Origin: Schistocerca nitens
Lineage: Eukaryota; Arthropoda; Insecta; Orthoptera; Acrididae
DNA length: 64,000 nucleotides
Assembly (NCBI RefSeq): GCF_023898315.1
Contig: NC_064619.1
Coordinates: 340,925,650-340,989,649, forward strand
Reading direction: 5' to 3'
Part shown: piece after piece, positions 12,200 to 23,185 of the stretch
Layout: each line of letters opens with the position of its first letter
How positions within the stretch are numbered: position 1 is the stretch's first letter
Notes under the pieces: generated by a model
What the model saw: only the letters and a program-made list of their open reading frames with translations
The model's database searches: none
Told to the model about the DNA's origin: nothing
Translations under genes and position numbers: made by a program

Positions 12200-13385
12200 C
12201 ACTTAAGCGCCAAAAAAACTGGTATAGGCATGCATATTCAAATGCAGAGATATGTAAACAGACAGAATACGGCGCCTATATGACAACAAGTGTCTGGCGC
12301 GATTGTTTGATCGGTTACTGCTACTACAACGGCAGGCTATCAAGATTTAAGAGAGTTTGAACGTGGTCTTTTAGTCGGCGCACGAGCCATGGGACACAGT
12401 ATCCCCGAGGCAGCGATGAAGCGGGGACTTTTCTGTACGAACATTTCGCGAGTGTTCCATGAATATCAGGAATCTAGTAAAACATCAAATCTCCGACATC
12501 ACCGCGGCCGGAAAAAGATCGTGCAAGAATGGGACCAACGACGACTGAAGAAAATTGTTCAGTGTGACAGAAGTGCAACACCTCCGCAAATTGCTGTAGA
12601 TTCCAATGCTGGGCCATCAACAAGAGTCAGCGTGTGAACCATTCAACGAAACCTCATCGATATGGGAATTCGGAGCCGAAGGCCCACTCGTATACTCTCG
12701 ACGACTGAACAACACTAAGCTTTACGCCTTGCCTGGGCCAGTCAACACCGACATTGTACTGTTGATGACTGAAAACATGTCGCCAGGTCGGACGAGTCTC
12801 GTTTCAAGTTGTATCGAGTGGATGGACGTGTAGGGGTACGGAGACAACCTCATAAATCCATGGGCGCTGCATGTCAGCAGGGAACTGTTCAAGCTGGTGG
12901 AGGCTCTGTAATGGAGTGGGGCGTGTGCAGTTGGAGTGATATGGGACCCCTGATACGTCTAGACACGACTCTGACAGGTGACACGTACGTAAGCATCCTG
13001 TCTGATCACCTGCATCGGTTCATGTCCATTTTGCATTCCGACGAACATGGGCAATTCCAGCAAGAGAATGCGACACCCCTCACGTCCAGAATTGCTACAG
13101 AGTGGCTGCAGAAACACTCTTCTGAGTGTAAACTCTTCCGCTGGCCACCAACATTATTGAGAACATTTGGGATGCCTTGCAACGTGCTATTCAGAACAGA
13201 TCTCCACCCCCTCGTACTTTTACGGACTTATGGACAGCCCTACAGGATTCATGGTGTCAGTTCCCTCCAGCACTACTTCAGATATTAGTTGAGGCCATGA
13301 CACATAGTGTTGCGGCCCTTCTGAGTGATCGCGGGGTCGCTACGCGATATTACACAGATGTACCAGTTTCTTTGGGTCTTCAGTG
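12200..13385 (+). pseudogene. Tc1-like transposon with broken transposase
   Basis: Terminal inverted repeats CACTTAAGCGCCAAAAAAAC and its partner ending TTTGGGTCTTCAGTG sit inside TA duplications at 12198-12199 and 13386-13387, so both ends are present. The plus strand reads an N-terminal helix-turn-helix region (near 12389), a first catalytic segment WSDESRFKL near 12790, and a second catalytic segment QQENATP near 13060 where the Asp of the family's QDNA motif is Glu. In-frame stops and shifts split the frame into at least four pieces, so no active enzyme is made. At about 1.19 kb it is short for an autonomous Tc1-like element. Confidence 0.85.
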
Positions 13386-13429
13386 TAATTTCCAAGTGAG
13401 ACGTTAACATTTGTTAATTGCTTTCCATA

Positions 13430-14270
13430 TTTACTTCAAGGTTACAAACGTTGCTCAACGGATGATCATATACATCCACGACAGTCTGGAACCGCACTAG
13501 AGACTGCTGTAATGCCACCCGAAACATCTCAGATGGCCTGTTGGCTACCTTCCTCGCTGTGCTCATCTTCAGTCTCCAAGATGTGTTAATGTCTCGTAGA
13601 CAAACTCTGCCCGTCAGGTAATCCCACAGCCAGAAATCACACGGATTCAAATGCAATATGGCTCGGAGCACTATGCGACTTAACTTCTGAGGTCATAAGT
13701 CGCCTAGAACTTAGAACTACTTAAACGTAACTAACCTAAGGACATCACACACATCCATGCCCGAGGCAGGATTCGAACCTGCGACCGTAGCTTTCGCTCG
13801 GTTCCAGACTGTAGCGCCTAGAACCGCACGGCCACTCCGGCCGGCTTCAAATGCAATAATCTCTGTGGCCACGCAGTTTGGAACGATCGGCCAATGATTC
13901 TGTTTCCTCCACACGTATTACGAAGTAACCGAGTAAACTCTGGAGATATGAGATGGAGCTCCAAACTGCATCAAAACAGATGTGTCCGAATCATCTGCCT
14001 CCCGTAGACGAGGGAGCTCATGTTGGCGAAGGAGATCAAAGTAACGTGTGCCGTTCACGCTGCATGCCCTTGGGCTACGAGTCCGCCCTCTGTCGCCGTA
14101 CCAGTACCGGCGGTTAACCCGGCAAGTCATTACACTAATACTACAAGCGACCCTGATCCTGCAGCGCGCAGTCTGAACATCAGCCCTGTAAAGATGGCTG
14201 CCCATACGATAAATAGTGTTTCCTCTACACTGGCTCAAGTTGCGAAAGTTTGGTTATGGCCATGCTGTGT
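13430..14270 (-). pseudogene. Mariner-like transposase remnant split by a SINE
   Basis: On the minus strand, upstream of the SINE, LLRQHELPRLREADDS is followed by LMQFGAPSHIS, matching the second catalytic block of a mariner-like group (normally MQDGAPPH); the catalytic Asp is Phe here. Downstream of the SINE the C-terminal block NPCDFWLWDYLTGRVCL is readable at 13600-13645. The right part (about 14080-14230) is shared with the element near 61790-61970, so the two probably belong to one family. Frames are broken; no terminal repeat was pinned down. Confidence 0.65.
13659..13845 (-). repeat. tRNA-derived SINE, main family
   Basis: Flanked by a 13-bp duplication, TTCAAATGCAATA, at 13646-13658 and 13846-13858. 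The head (B box GGTTCGAATCC on the minus strand) is at the right end. It interrupts the mariner-like transposase remnant and so is younger than it. Confidence 0.92.
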
Positions 14271-14299
14271 ACCACTGCATATAAACAAAATCTAAGAAT

Positions 14300-15170
14300 G
14301 TAGCAATAAATGGATCGATCTCGCGGCAACCAGATTTAACACCAATGAGCAGTCTCCGCGAAGCACTGGAACAAGTAAATTTGAAAAGCATTTAGCCAGC
14401 GTGCTTCCAAACAGCCTAAGCGCTGACTGGCTAGTTTCCCGGCAGCGCCTGACCAAAGTTTCAGCAAACATCGCAGATAGAGACACCCTAAAGCTCATAA
14501 TTGTCTGTAATCGACGTTGGTTACTGAAAACATCTTTACAAAATATCGGCAAAGATAGCCCCGCGGGATAAACAAATAATGTGACTGAGGATTCGAAAGA
14601 GGTCATTTAACATGCACCTTTCTAGGTATACTTTGTCAAGGTAGTAGAGAAGCCTCATCGTTTAATGCACTGCCATTACCTCTTCATATCGTTTGAGGGC
14701 CACGAGAAATGTCTTATTCGCCGCCACATTAATTCAAGCAAAAAGTAGCCTGTTTGGAACCCCATTGCAGTAACAGCCAAAAAGAATGACATTATGAACT
14801 ATTCAAGACTTTGCGACTTCCATAGAGACGAGTGCAAAAGTGAACAGTCAAGCTTATTTTTAATCCTCAGTGGATTTCTCACTCCTGTTTTATGTCCAAC
14901 ATAATTAAATATTTCAATTTTTTAAACTTCTCAGTATTAGAAGGAAAATTTGAGTACAGATAAGGAAGTCACGACTGATGCTTTCCAACAAAAATTATAC
15001 CAGTGCAGAAATCAAATTACTGCTCTTTCTGGGATATTCCCCAATTTCCAAAACTCATGGAAACCAGTTTGGAGCAGACACGACCGACTGTGTTTCAGTA
15101 GTTGCAGCACTAAATGAAGAACTTTTAAAGAAGTACCAAGACATCGCATGACTAATTGTGGCTTATCTGT
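14300..15170. other. No gene recognised
   Basis: A 104-residue minus-strand frame (14292-14606) has no domain that I recognise. The rest is AT-rich with short frames only. Confidence 0.4.
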
Positions 15171-15171
15171 C

Positions 15172-15690
15172 TGGCCGTTCTCGCTTTCGGCTGCTGATGT
15201 ACAATTTGTAAATAGCCTTTCACTCCCTGTATTTTACCCCTGCTACCCTCAGAATCTCAAAGAATGTATTCCAATCAATATTGTCAAAAGTGTACAGCTG
15301 CTATAAACGTAGGGTTGCCTTTCCTTAACCTATCTTCTAAGAGACGTTGTAGGGTCAGTATTGCCTCGAGTGTTCCTACATTGCTCCGAAATCCAAAATG
15401 ATCTTTCCCGAGGTCGACTTCTACACAATTTTTCCATTCTTCTGTAAAGACTTAGTGTTACTGTTTTGCAACCATGATTAACTAAACTGATAGTTCGGTA
15501 ATTTTCACATGTGTCAGGACCTGCTTTATTTGGCACTGGAATTATTATATTCTTCTTGAAGTCTGAGGGTGTTTGGCCTGTCTCATTCACCTTGCTCACA
15601 ATGTGGAGGAGTTTTGTAATGGCTGGCTCTCCCAAGGCTTTCAGTGGTTCTAACGGAATGTTGTCTGCTCCTGGGCCTTGTTAATACATT
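15172..15690 (-). pseudogene. LINE reverse-transcriptase fragment
   Basis: The minus strand reads PSDFKKNIIIPVPNKAGPD followed by CENYRTISLVNHGCK, the block that begins the reverse-transcriptase core of many non-LTR retrotransposons. It continues into a QFGFR-type block (ERSFWISEQCRNTRG) after a frameshift. Further left a worn FDNIDWNTFFEIL block is readable near 15240-15290. Endonuclease and 3' end are missing. Confidence 0.75.
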
Positions 15691-16628
15691 GATTGTATTC
15701 TACTTTGCAATGTTACTAGTTTCTGTTTTATTCGTACTTCATTTTTAATGTTTTTTTCTGCGTTTGTATGTTTATGCGGCGAAGCAGTGATGCTGAGATT
15801 GGCCGACATGATCTTCTATCATGTGTTCGAACTCTGCTGTGGTTGGCTAATAAGACCACGTCTCCTCTGCTCTGATTGTCTGAAGAAAGCCAATCGCCCA
15901 GCGGAATCTCGATTTCAGTGCTTGCGAAACTAAAATGCCGTTTTTGGTGGATTTCGTATTTGTCGTTGCATATTACAAAAGTATGCAGTTTAAAGGACAC
16001 ATCGCATTAAAAATATTCACAAAAAGTGTCGTTTAAGGTATGGCATGTTGTAGCAAAGTGGCAGGATGTGCGATTCAGGTATAGGGTACCGTTGCGAATA
16101 AAATTTTCAGAAAACACTTGTGTTTTTGTTACTTTCAGATGAGCTTCAGTGTGCCTATGTTACGAAAATAATAGTTCTAACAAAGATTCTATTCACACAG
16201 TGGTAGGCTTTCTCAAGTGTATTTGCACCCTTGGTGATATTTGTTTATACCACGTTCAAAGGCGAAAGTTTTCTTCTTCCAACGGTGAAGACATCATCAG
16301 AAGCTACTCATATTCGGAAGAAGTTACACACTCAAACAAGCTCAGCAAGCCAGTATTCACGCAGTGACTGGTTCGTTACGTCATCAGGCCTGTGCCTCAA
16401 ATCTAGCAGTCGCACCGACGTGTCTTATGGAGCTTGTTTGTGTTTGTACTTGCTGAATCTGAATAGCCTCTGAAGATGTTCCAACATCTTAAAATGCAAC
16501 GCTACGCAGAGAAATATACCTTGGACAACGGCCTACTGCCTATAAAACAAAAATCTTTGAAGATTTCATTGCTGATGAGTAACGGTGTGAGAACTGCCGC
16601 ACTCCGTTCTAGAGCAGATGCAGCAATA
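15691..16628. other. No gene recognised
   Basis: Unassigned sequence left of the intact Tc1-like element. The open frame that runs from 16476 into the element is fortuitous upstream of the element border. Confidence 0.5.
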
Positions 16629-16630
16629 TA

Positions 16631-18052
16631 CACTCCTGGAAATGGAAAAAAGAACACATTGACACCGGTGTGTCAGACCCACCATACTTGCTCCGGACAC
16701 TGCGAGAGGGCTGTACAAGTAATGATCACAAGCACGGCACAGCGGACACACCAGGAACCGCGGTGTTGGCCGTCGAATGGCGCTAGCTGCGCAGCATTTG
16801 TGCACCGCCGCCGTCAGTGTCAGCCAGTTTGCCGTGGCATACGGAGCTCCATCGCAGTCTTTAACACTGGTAGCATGCCGCGACAGCGTGGACGTGAACC
16901 GTATGTGCAGTTGACGGACTTTGAGCGAGGGCGTATAGTGGGCATGCGGGAGGCCGGGTGGACGTACCGCCGAATTGCTCAACACGTGGGGCGTGAGGTC
17001 TCCACAGTACATCGATGTTGTCGCCAGTGGTCGGCGGAAGGTGCACGTGCCCGTCGACCTGGGACCGGACCGCAGCGACGCACGGATGCACGCCAAGACC
17101 GTAGGATCCTACGCAGTGCCGTAGGGGACCGCACCGCCACTTCCCAGCAAATTAGGGACACTGTTGCTCCTGGGGTATCGGCGAGGACCATTCGCAACCG
17201 TCTCCATGAAGCTGGGCTACGGTCCCGCACACCGTTAGGCCGTCTTCCGCTCACGCCCCAACATCGTGCAGCCCGCCTCCAGTGGTGTCGCGACAGGCGT
17301 GAATGGAGGGACGAATGGAGACGTGTCGTCTTCAGCGATGAGAGTCGCTTCTGCCTTGGTGCCAATGATGGTCGTATGCGTGTTTGGCGCCGTGCAGGTG
17401 AGCGCCACAATCAGGACTGCATACGACCGAGGCACACAGGGCCAACACCCGGCATCATGGTGTGGGGAGCGATCTCGTACACTGGCCGTACACCAGTGGT
17501 GATCGTCGAGGGGACACTGAATAGTGCACGGTACATCCAAACCGTCATCGAACCCATCGTTCTACCATTCCTAGACCGGCAAGGGAACTTGCTGTTCCAA
17601 CAGGACAATGCACGTCCGCATGTATCCCGTGCCACCCAACGTGCTCTAGAAGGTGTAAGTCAACTACCCTGGCCAGCAAGATCTCCGGATCTGTCCCCCA
17701 TTGAGCATGTTTGGGACTGGATGAAGCGTCGTCTCACGCGGTCTGCACGTCCAGCACGAACGCTGGTCCAACTGAGGCGCCAGGTGGAAATGGCATGGCA
17801 AGCCGTTCCACAGGACTACATCCAGCATCTCTACGATCGTCTCCATGGGAGAATAGCAGCCTGCATTGCTGCGAAAGGTGGATATACACTGTACTAGTGC
17901 CGACATTGTGCATGCTCTGTTGCCTGTGTCTATGTGCCTGTGGTTCTGTCAGTGTGATCATGTGATGTATCTGACCCCAGGAATGTGTCAATAAAGTTTC
18001 CCCTTCCTGGGACAATGAATTCACGGTGTTCTTATTTCAATTTCCAGGAGTG
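16631..18052 (+). mobile_element. Complete Tc1-like transposon
   Basis: The ends are CACTCCTGGAAATGGAAAAA and its inverted partner ending TTTCAATTTCCAGGAGTG, with TA duplications at 16629-16630 and 18053-18054. The 1422-bp length is normal for the group. The body carries one uninterrupted transposase frame (16875-17897), about 240 bp of leader and 155 bp of trailer. This is the only DNA transposon in the window with both ends and an unbroken gene. Confidence 0.95.
16875..17897 (+). CDS. Tc1-like transposase, full length
   Basis: Transposase that would bind the terminal repeats of its element and move it by cut-and-paste into TA sites. The chosen start (MPRQRGREPYVQLTDFERG) gives 340 residues, the usual size; the frame is open further upstream only by chance, across the element border. 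Two helix-turn-helix regions come first (about residues 14-55 and 83-112). The catalytic triad is readable: Asp in FSDESRF, Asp in FQQDNARPHVSR, Glu in SPDLSPIEHVWD. The count between the second Asp and the Glu is 32 residues, against 34 in most Tc1-like enzymes; the relative at 30487-31882 has 34. The protein ends AAKGGYTLY. No stop or frameshift was found, but activity is inference. Confidence 0.92.
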   Translation: MPRQRGREPYVQLTDFERGRIVGMREAGWTYRRIAQHVGREVSTVHRCCRQWSAEGARARRPGTGPQRRTDARQDRRILRSAVGDRTATSQQIRDTVAPGVSARTIRNRLHEAGLRSRTPLGRLPLTPQHRAARLQWCRDRREWRDEWRRVVFSDESRFCLGANDGRMRVWRRAGERHNQDCIRPRHTGPTPGIMVWGAISYTGRTPVVIVEGTLNSARYIQTVIEPIVLPFLDRQGNLLFQQDNARPHVSRATQRALEGVSQLPWPARSPDLSPIEHVWDWMKRRLTRSARPARTLVQLRRQVEMAWQAVPQDYIQHLYDRLHGRIAACIAAKGGYTLY

Positions 18053-18054
18053 TA

Positions 18055-21000
18055 CAATTAGCTGAGCAGCGATAGCACGTCGCCCACTGTGGTCTGTCGT
18101 GTACGAGACTGAGTGTAACATGAAAACATTGAGTCGATATAATAGACAGTGATCTGGTTGGGTGTTTCACATCATGTCAACAAAGTACACACAGGACAGT
18201 TAGTCTTCTGCGCTCGTCTATGATACGAAATCAATCGTTCTGTGATAAATAAAGCTGTTTTGGCGTATTTTACTGTTTCTGTTGCCGTTTGCCGATTAAT
18301 TATTCTTTTCTGATGCATGGCGGCAGATGACCAAAAACAAAATAATAGTATGCTAAGGGGCGGTAGATCATGTGTTGAAATGAGGTAGGAAGTGAATTCT
18401 TATTGGAAGACTTCTTCAAATAGTGCATGGTGTTTGATTAATCACTGTGACGAAAACTGAGGCATTTGATTTCTTTCGATCTATAGAGACAGTCACGTCT
18501 TTTTATATTAAGATTTTTATTCAACCTCCAAAGAATAATAATTGTGCCATAAACAGAACATTTCTAATTTCTTTTACAATTGGATAGCAGAGATACTCAT
18601 TGCTCTCTTTCACGAAGTATAATATACAATATTTTGCTCAATATTTATGTGTATGACTTCTACAGTTGATTTTTGTTTATGTTTTTGGATCTTGAAGTGT
18701 TAATTGATGTGATTCAGTCCCGTATACTGCTTTTCATTTCATTGTAATTTTTAGGGACGGTGTGTTTATTCCTTAATTGCAACAGTTTAATCATACTTTA
18801 GGCAGATAACGGTCCTAATGTTTGTTATCCACATACAAACAAATTTCGATTTGTTACTCTGACAGTTGATTTTCTGCTGATCAGATGGTTAGTATAGTTT
18901 GTACAAGACAGAGCTAGAGTTAGCTTTCTTTATTTTGTTTCATATTTGGTTGTTCTCTTATTTTGTATTTCCATGTCACAAATAGAGCGACGTGTGGTTT
19001 TTCTTTTACCAGGGATGAACAACGCAATCGCTACATATTGCAATTTATCGCAAAAATATTGACAACCAGCTTATAATAAAAATTTTCAACCGCTCACAAT
19101 TTCTGCCGTAGCTAAGTAACATGAGTAACATTATAGTGTGTCTATTATTGTGTGGTAGAGATACTATGTTCGTACGTTACGATCAGTGAAACTGTCTGAC
19201 ATACAGGTGGCAGCATCGTTAAGTTCGTTTCTAAGCACTCAAATACACATGGTCACAAAACTACATATTAAGGTAACATATACAAATGAAACTGGTGTAA
19301 TGGGTTTCACGTTGTCAGCGCGAGGAAGAAGGAACAAGTAAAATGGAAACCAAACTGTTATTTGATTTTTATTGTAACACTTTACATCTATGTTGCAAAA
19401 TAGAGGAAACATTGCTTTTATTTTGTCCGATATTTGTACAAATTATAAAATCTTAATGTAATAACTATTATAAAACCACTCATTCTGGTGTACCCCTGTC
19501 ACGTATATTTCCTGTGATCCCATTGTACAGCACACTAACATATTTTTCTTTAATTAAAATACACATTTAAAATTTTACAATCGTGCTTCAAGCTGATGTT
19601 TTGGGTATATATTTCAGATCTAGCAGCCTATAACACGTCATTCAATACCTAATTTTAAAATCTCATTACAGGTTCTTGGGATGGTCGCTGGATTCTGTGA
19701 TGATATTGCTAAACATCATTCCCAAACAGCATAGTGTACCGTCTCAAAGCTTCACACTGAAAAGTCAGGTGTGCTAATTTTCCAGCTTCAGACCGTTAGA
19801 CAAGGGAATAAAGATGCATTTTGTGCGTTGTGCTCGGAAGTAACGAGATCTCGCCTGGGATCATCGATGAATGACTTGTGAGAGCGGCGAACGCTCTAGG
19901 TTTCGCGGGAGGTCGTTCTTGAGCAGACGGAGGGAAGGAGACACTTTGATCTGTATCGCCAACTACTTTTCAATGTGAGCACACAGACGTGTAAGACTTA
20001 AGCCAAAGAAATACAAACACATTTGTAAATATCTGAGAAAGTGAACACACAGAAAAAAATTATTTCTTATTTGTAATGAGAAAAAGAAATACATAAACTT
20101 CACTACTGTCCAACCGCAGACACGAGTCAAATTTAGCGTATATTTCCCCTGAAATTAAAGTTAACGCTCAAGACGATCTCACGTGCTAACACTCTTTCAG
20201 TATCTCTTTCAGCACCAGCAGTAATACATTTGTATCACTATTAGAACTCTTTCAGTCTCTCATTCAGCACCATCATCATTTTATTTGTCCTTTAATGAAA
20301 GCTACAGCTGTCCGATCCACTTAAGTATCGCATGGCTTATATAACTATTACACAAAAACGTAAGCAAAATACATCACTGACAGTATCAGTTCACATTCGT
20401 GGGTCTCTGATAAGGACTCGCAGAGGCTCATCAATGAGTATATCCATTTGATTTTGATTTGTTGTTTCTTTATGGCCGTTAGGTTCACTTGAAAGTAGTA
20501 TTCTACGTGCACAGAAACAATTTGTCGTTGTAGATCTTGAATCAAGCAGTCCTATTTCGATTAATTTCTAGCAAGTTTCAGATCATGCTTTCGCGTTGTG
20601 ACGAGTTTCATATGGGATGTATAATTTATTTGCAAAATTTTGACTTGATAAGAACTATTTTTCCGTTCACTGACACTATTGAGGTAGAGACTTCATGCTA
20701 CTGAAGGCACTTGAAAACCTGGGTTATCAGTTATCAATGGCTGCATCTCACTCAAAATTAATAATATTACAGATGTGTACCTCTAAAGTCAATACAAATT
20801 CCCTTCTCTGTGCAGAGACAACATAACTCATTGAATTTGTACAATAAATACAGAAAATCGCAACGACGAGAAACATTGTTATTTCCACAATGATTTCACA
20901 AACTTTCGAGGCTGAAGTTACCCCTTGAATTAAGTCTTTAGTCATTGTTGAACGGTAAACCCTTAGGAATAGTCGGAAACAAATATCGTAAAAAAAGTGT

Positions 21001-21061
21001 AGTAAAGGTACGGCAAGAAACCTGGACTAAGCAGAAGTTCTGATCCATTCGTATTGTGCGC
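18055..21061. other. AT-rich intergenic stretch
   Basis: About 3 kb with no recognised transposase, reverse transcriptase, SINE or tRNA-like head. It is the least repeat-laden part of the window and lies just past the 3' end of the kinase gene. Short frames such as 20348-20545 and 20748-20945 show no domain. Confidence 0.5.
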
Positions 21062-21067
21062 TTTATT
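21062..21067 (-). terminator. Candidate poly(A) signal of the kinase gene
   Basis: AATAAA on the minus strand, about 835 bases past the stop codon. No recognised repeat separates it from the stop, so it could close a 3' UTR of ordinary length. Another AATAAA lies at about 20628-20633; transcript data are needed to choose. Confidence 0.3.
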
Positions 21068-21902
21068 TTGGAGACAACCGATACGAATATTCATTTTAGT
21101 ACCCCGTTCCGTAAGTAGCAGATTGTTGTTATTCTTGCTTTATCACTTCACGTGTTACTATAAACAACGTTTACTGTATCAAATATAAAATCTGAATCAG
21201 CCGGATCACGTTGTATAGGATCTGGTGGAGTCTATCGTGCTTCTGCGTATTTGTTTCTGGATGCTATCTGTGGAGACTCAGGGGCTCTAGCGCTTGAACG
21301 AAGCTAGTTCACTGTACGGTTTTCCGAATGTCAATGGTCAGAAGATGTGACATGTGATGTTGCCACTCTTGTTAAAATACGATACAAGTGAACAGTCCAC
21401 CCAACATCAATCAATTACTGTCAGATTTCTCGAAATATGTGGACATATTACGTAGCTACCACGAGAGAGCGTAGGAAAAGCATTGACACTAGCTGTACTT
21501 CAGACGTAAACATGTTGCTGCATGCGAAACATGGAGCTTATTCGTCAGAATTTGAAGAGAACTGTCTCTTCTAGTGAGTCCAGTTCCAGAACAATCCACA
21601 GTCGGTGACACTATCGTGTGGCGCCAGCGGAGTTAACATCCATAGTCTAAAACTTACAAATGATCTAACGAACGCCGAGTATCACATTTTATGCCTTGCA
21701 CAATAGTCCCAATAACTTTAATCACAGATAAAACTCACGCTTCCCCTGTCTTGAAAGATCAATGTACCAGATTCGATGTTAGTTCTGATGCCACGAATGG
21801 TACTTCTAAAGGATCTGGCGACAGCATTATCTTGGGAGGGTGAACAGCATTGGAGTTTCTCTGGGGACCAGAAACTGCTGATCCACTACTGCGCAGAGTG
21901 TT

Positions 21903-22400
21903 TCACAGGTGTACATCTCCGTTGTAGTTCTCCACGTGGGCGTACATGTCGCGGATGGTGTCCCTGGAGGGTCGGACGACCCCGTTGGCGTGCGGTTGGT
22001 AGTGGGGCTGGTGCGGCAGCTGCGTCTGCTGGAGCTGCTGCTGCTGCTGCTGGTGGACGATGCGGCTGACGGAGTTGATCTCGGGCTGCGCCTCCAGGTC
22101 CGTGAGCAGGGTCTGCTGCTGCGGCTGCAGCTGCGGCACGATCATGCCGCCGGTGCGCCGCAGCGCCTCCACCTTGGCCATCAGCAGGCTGTGGAACTCC
22201 TGCTGCACCGGCGGCGTGTCCGTGTCGCCGTCCACGATGGCCAGCCGGCCCTCCGAGTCCAGCGTCTTGAGCACGGGCAGCGTGTGCTCCCGGAACAGCT
22301 CGAGGCGGCGCCGGAAGGCCGCCACGCTATCGTCCAGCCGGCCGCGGCCCAGCTGCAGCTTTGAGCAGTCCAGCAGCACCAGCTCAGGTTGCTGGTTGAA
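21903..22400 (-). CDS. Adenylate-kinase-family protein, terminal exon
   Basis: Last coding exon of a nucleoside monophosphate kinase gene, 165 residues plus stop. The acceptor is CTTATTTCTAG just right of 22400. Residues 1-14 (FNQQPELVLLDCSK) are the strand after the NMP-binding part; GRGRLDDSVAAFRRRL (about 18-33) matches the SGRxDDN...R lid segment; LPVLKTL and RLAIVDGDTDTP fit the terminal helix and strand of the fold. The dozen or so residues that normally precede the lid (ETMTxRLLKRGET in AK1-type enzymes) are absent. Residues 86-165 are a tail rich in Gln, with six Gln in a row at 117-122, ending YNGDVHL. It joins in phase 0 to the exon at 32655-32768. It resembles AK5-like insect proteins; exact orthology is inference. 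Confidence 0.78.
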   Translation of the reverse strand, partial: FNQQPELVLLDCSKLQLGRGRLDDSVAAFRRRLELFREHTLPVLKTLDSEGRLAIVDGDTDTPPVQQEFHSLLMAKVEALRRTGGMIVPQLQPQQQTLLTDLEAQPEINSVSRIVHQQQQQQLQQTQLPHQPHYQPHANGVVRPSRDTIRDMYAHVENYNGDVHL

Positions 22401-22574
22401 CTAGAAATAAGAGTTCTTCTATTGGTAACTGGTACATCACATTTTAAAACAGTACACTGTTTAATGCCTAGAACATGAGCACGCCTCTAGCATCGATACA
22501 CGACTTAAACTCGTCATGTGTACTGTTCTTCAGATTCCAACTGCCTTTCTCCTCAAAAACCTTACTCTGCACAT

Positions 22575-23177
22575 TAAACATTGCAGAGCGATATGAAGTG
22601 GGACAAGCATGTAATGGCATTTGTGGGGAAGGTGGATAGTCGTCTTCGGTTCATTGGTAGAATTTTGGGAAGATGTGGTTCATCTGTAAAGGAGACCGCT
22701 TATAAAACACTAATACGACCTATTATTGAGTACTGCTCGAGCGTTTGGGATCCCTATCAGGTCGGATTGAGGGAGGACATAGAAGCAATTCAGAGGCGGG
22801 CTGCTACATTTGTTACTGGTAGGTTGGATCATCACGCGAGTGTTACGGAAATGCTTCAGGAACTCGGGTGGGAGTCTTTAGAGGAAAGGAGGCGTTCTTT
22901 TCGTGAATCGCTACTGAGGAAATTTAGAGAACCAGCATTTGAGGCTGACTGCAGTACAGTTTTACTTCCGCCAACTTATATTTCGCGGAAAGACCACAAA
23001 GATAAGATAAGAGAGATTAGGGCTCGTACAAGGGCATATAGGCAGTCATTTTTCCCTCGTTCTGTTTGGGAATGGAACAGGGAGACAAGATGCTAGTTGT
23101 GGTACGAGGTACCCTCCGCCACGCACTGTATGGTGGATTGCGGAGTATGTATGTAGATGAAGATGTAGATGTAAATA
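22575..23177 (+). mobile_element. LINE 3' end, CR1/Jockey-type
   Basis: A 171-residue frame (22581-23096) is the C-terminal part of a non-LTR retrotransposon polyprotein. AYKTLIRPIIEYCSSVWDPY, IQRRAATFVTGR and PTYISRKDHKDKIREIRART are readable, as in copies at 26950-27430 and 50019-50500. The end is the short tandem tail ATGTAGATGAAGATGTAGATG at about 23149-23176. It is 5' truncated, so the catalytic core is absent. It lies in the kinase intron, opposite in orientation to that gene. Confidence 0.85.
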
Positions 23178-23185
23178 TCCTCTGG

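Noticed and set aside
16476-16874. 133 extra codons upstream of the Tc1-like transposase in the same open frame
   Set aside because: The frame crosses the element border at 16631 and has no domain before MPRQRGRE; the 340-residue start matches the family length.
16979-17540. Long minus-strand frames opposite the transposase (for example 16979-17410)
   Set aside because: Antisense shadows of a GC-rich coding sequence; no motif.
21909-22404. Plus-strand frames over the kinase terminal exon, rich in Leu, Val and Ala
   Set aside because: The minus strand gives the kinase fold and an acceptor in phase with another exon; the plus frames are by-products of CTG/CAG-rich sequence.
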